From assembly GCF_009687885.1 (NCBI RefSeq), contig NZ_BLAF01000050.1:31512-95511 (forward strand): 64,000 nt of DNA, written 5' to 3'. Below are positions 62,950 to 64,000 of the stretch, piece after piece; position 1 is the stretch's first letter, and every line of letters starts with the position of its first letter. Under the pieces are notes generated by a model that saw nothing but the letters and a program-made list of their open reading frames with translations, did no database searches and was not told where the DNA came from. Made by a program: the position numbers and the translations under genes. This stretch comes from Acrocarpospora pleiomorpha (GTDB lineage: Bacteria; Actinomycetota; Actinomycetes; Streptosporangiales; Streptosporangiaceae).

Positions 62950-64000
62950 TCAGCGTCGGAATCGTCCGGCGAAGCGGCCTCTTTTGCCGAGGTGGAGCAG
63001 GGTCCAGGTGCCGTCGTGGTTGCGGCGGAGGCGGTAGCGGTCGGGGTGAGCTGCTTTGTCGCGGTTGTGCCATGCGCAGGCGGGGGCGAGCTGGTCCAGG
63101 TCGGTGCTGCCGCCCTCAGCCCAGCCGGTGACGTGGTCGATTTCGCACATGTCGGCGGGGATGGTGCAGTCGTCGCGGTAGCAGGTGGTGTAGCGGGCCA
63201 GGATGGCCTGCCGCTGTGCGGGGGTGGCCAGGCGTACCGCGCGGCCCACGTCCAGAACCCGGCCTTTGGCGTCGACGACCATGCGGACCAGTCGTGAGGT
63301 GCGGGCGAGCCGGTGGATGTCGGAGATGGGCAGCAGCTGCCCGGTGGCGATCAGCAGCCCGGGCGCCAGCCGATCTGGCGCATGCCCACACGTCCTGCAC
63401 GCCTCCCGCACCAGCCTCGAACCCGAGCCCTCGCTCCCCGCACCCGAGCCCTCGCTCCCCGCACCCGCTCCGGCTGAACCCGTGTCCATGCTGCCGGTAC
63501 CTGGCCCGGTTGAACCCGTGCCCGTGCTCCCCGCACCCGCCCCGGCCGATCCCGTGCTCGTGCTGGCGGCGCCTGACTCGGCCGATCCCGTGCCTCCAAT
63601 GTGGCGGGGGCCGCCCGCGCGGCGGGTCGAGCCGTCACCGGCCTGAGGCGTCCCGGGCCGGGTATCGCTGGAGCCGGCGGTGTCAGCGTTGGCGGGATCA
63701 GGGTCGACGGTGTCGGCCGCGGCTGTGTCGGTGTCGGCGCGTCCGGATGTGCTCGGCGATGGCGGCGCCCCCGCGGCGGGCGTGGCGGACGTGCCGGACG
63801 CTGCGGTGGAGGCCGCAGGGGTGGAGTCGGCGTCAGGTGTGGGATGGCCGGTGGTGGGGGCGACATCACGTGTGGAGCGATCGCTGGTGAAGTCGACATC
63901 ATGTGCGGGGTGGTCGGTGGGGAGGGATTCGGCGCGGACCAGGACCAGCAATTCGGTGGTGACCTTCTTGCTGAGCAGTGCCGACAGCGCGTCGGCCTGG
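62950..64000 (-). CDS. DUF222/HNH endonuclease family protein, 5' part outside the window
   Basis: The frame is open to the right edge, so the N-terminal part is missing; about 349 codons are visible. The left edge is a TGA at 62950-62952. The C-terminal HNH motif is CEIDHVTGWAEGGSTDLDQL followed by ACAWHNRDK, after RYTTCYRDDCTIP, which together supply the zinc and catalytic positions. Just inside the right edge ADALSALLSKKVTTELLVLV resembles the end of the DUF222 domain found before HNH in many actinobacterial paralogues. Between the two lies a low-complexity insert of about 140 residues rich in Gly, Ser, Thr, Ala, Asp and Pro. Its role is unknown; the family is abundant, often repeated in a genome, and poorly understood. 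Confidence 0.8.
   Translation of the reverse strand, partial: QADALSALLSKKVTTELLVLVRAESLPTDHPAHDVDFTSDRSTRDVAPTTGHPTPDADSTPAASTAASGTSATPAAGAPPSPSTSGRADTDTAAADTVDPDPANADTAGSSDTRPGTPQAGDGSTRRAGGPRHIGGTGSAESGAASTSTGSAGAGAGSTGTGSTGPGTGSMDTGSAGAGAGSEGSGAGSEGSGSRLVREACRTCGHAPDRLAPGLLIATGQLLPISDIHRLARTSRLVRMVVDAKGRVLDVGRAVRLATPAQRQAILARYTTCYRDDCTIPADMCEIDHVTGWAEGGSTDLDQLAPACAWHNRDKAAHPDRYRLRRNHDGTWTLLHLGKRGRFAGRFRR
63415..63640 (-). repeat. Gly/Ser/Thr-rich array in the HNH gene
   Basis: On the minus strand the region encodes GAGAGS, TGTGS, TGPGTGS and GSEGSGA type units in 15 to 30-nt steps. It separates the DUF222-like part from the zinc/HNH part. It resembles in style the arrays of the NRPS genes, though the gene is unrelated. 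Confidence 0.75.

Overview
This is high-GC actinomycete DNA (start codons ATG, GTG and one TTG, tight 4-nt ATGA/GTGA gene overlaps, an MbtH-like protein, a DUF222-type HNH gene, an IS5-like remnant). The genus cannot be fixed from the sequence alone. About 55 kb (2.4-57.7 kb) is one plus-strand nonribosomal peptide/polyketide biosynthetic operon with no internal gap longer than 25 bases.

Layout. 0-2.3 kb: tail of a LuxR-type regulator, then an alpha/beta hydrolase and an MFS exporter on the minus strand, divergent from the operon across a 0.19 kb promoter region holding a perfect 7-2-7 palindrome. 2.4-9.0 kb: a single-module type I PKS (KS-AT-KR-DH-carrier), an MbtH-like chaperone and a luciferase-like oxidoreductase. 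9.0-53.9 kb: seven NRPS genes, here called A to G in map order, with a type II thioesterase between C and D. Together they hold 13 adenylation, 12 condensation and 13 carrier domains and a terminal thioesterase. 53.9-57.7 kb: an ornithine-carbamoyltransferase-like enzyme, an N-carbamoyl-amino-acid amidohydrolase-like enzyme and a two-gene ABC exporter, closed by a hairpin. 57.7-64 kb: unrelated flank with a degraded cytochrome-b-like gene and zinc-finger fragment, a membrane protein with a winged-helix regulator, a large secreted hydrolase, a collapsed transposase and the 3' part of an HNH endonuclease gene.

How it may work. Gene A begins with an adenylation domain and has no condensation domain to accept a polyketide, so it probably starts the peptide (A, B, C). 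The PKS ends in an acidic tail like those of D, E and F, and D to G share a basic N-terminal helix, so the PKS probably feeds D although its gene lies first. Pocket residues read by eye suggest a basic or unusual starter, an Orn-like residue, an unknown, a Val-like residue, beta-alanine, a malonate unit reduced and dehydrated, Gln, Ser, Thr, unknown, Asn, unknown, Thr, Asn. Each Thr module is followed by an atypical condensation domain with HxxxEG in place of HHxxxDG, of the kind linked to dehydration, so two dehydrobutyrines are predicted.

The most unusual feature is a set of about 18 in-frame tandem-repeat arrays in the NRPS genes, each with its own repeat unit (6 to 117 nt, always a multiple of 3), placed at a few equivalent sites: between C-domain core motifs, in C-A linkers, just before the A3 motif and in A-carrier linkers. 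They look like local duplications of the host gene and may mark an assembly line whose loops are expanding rapidly.
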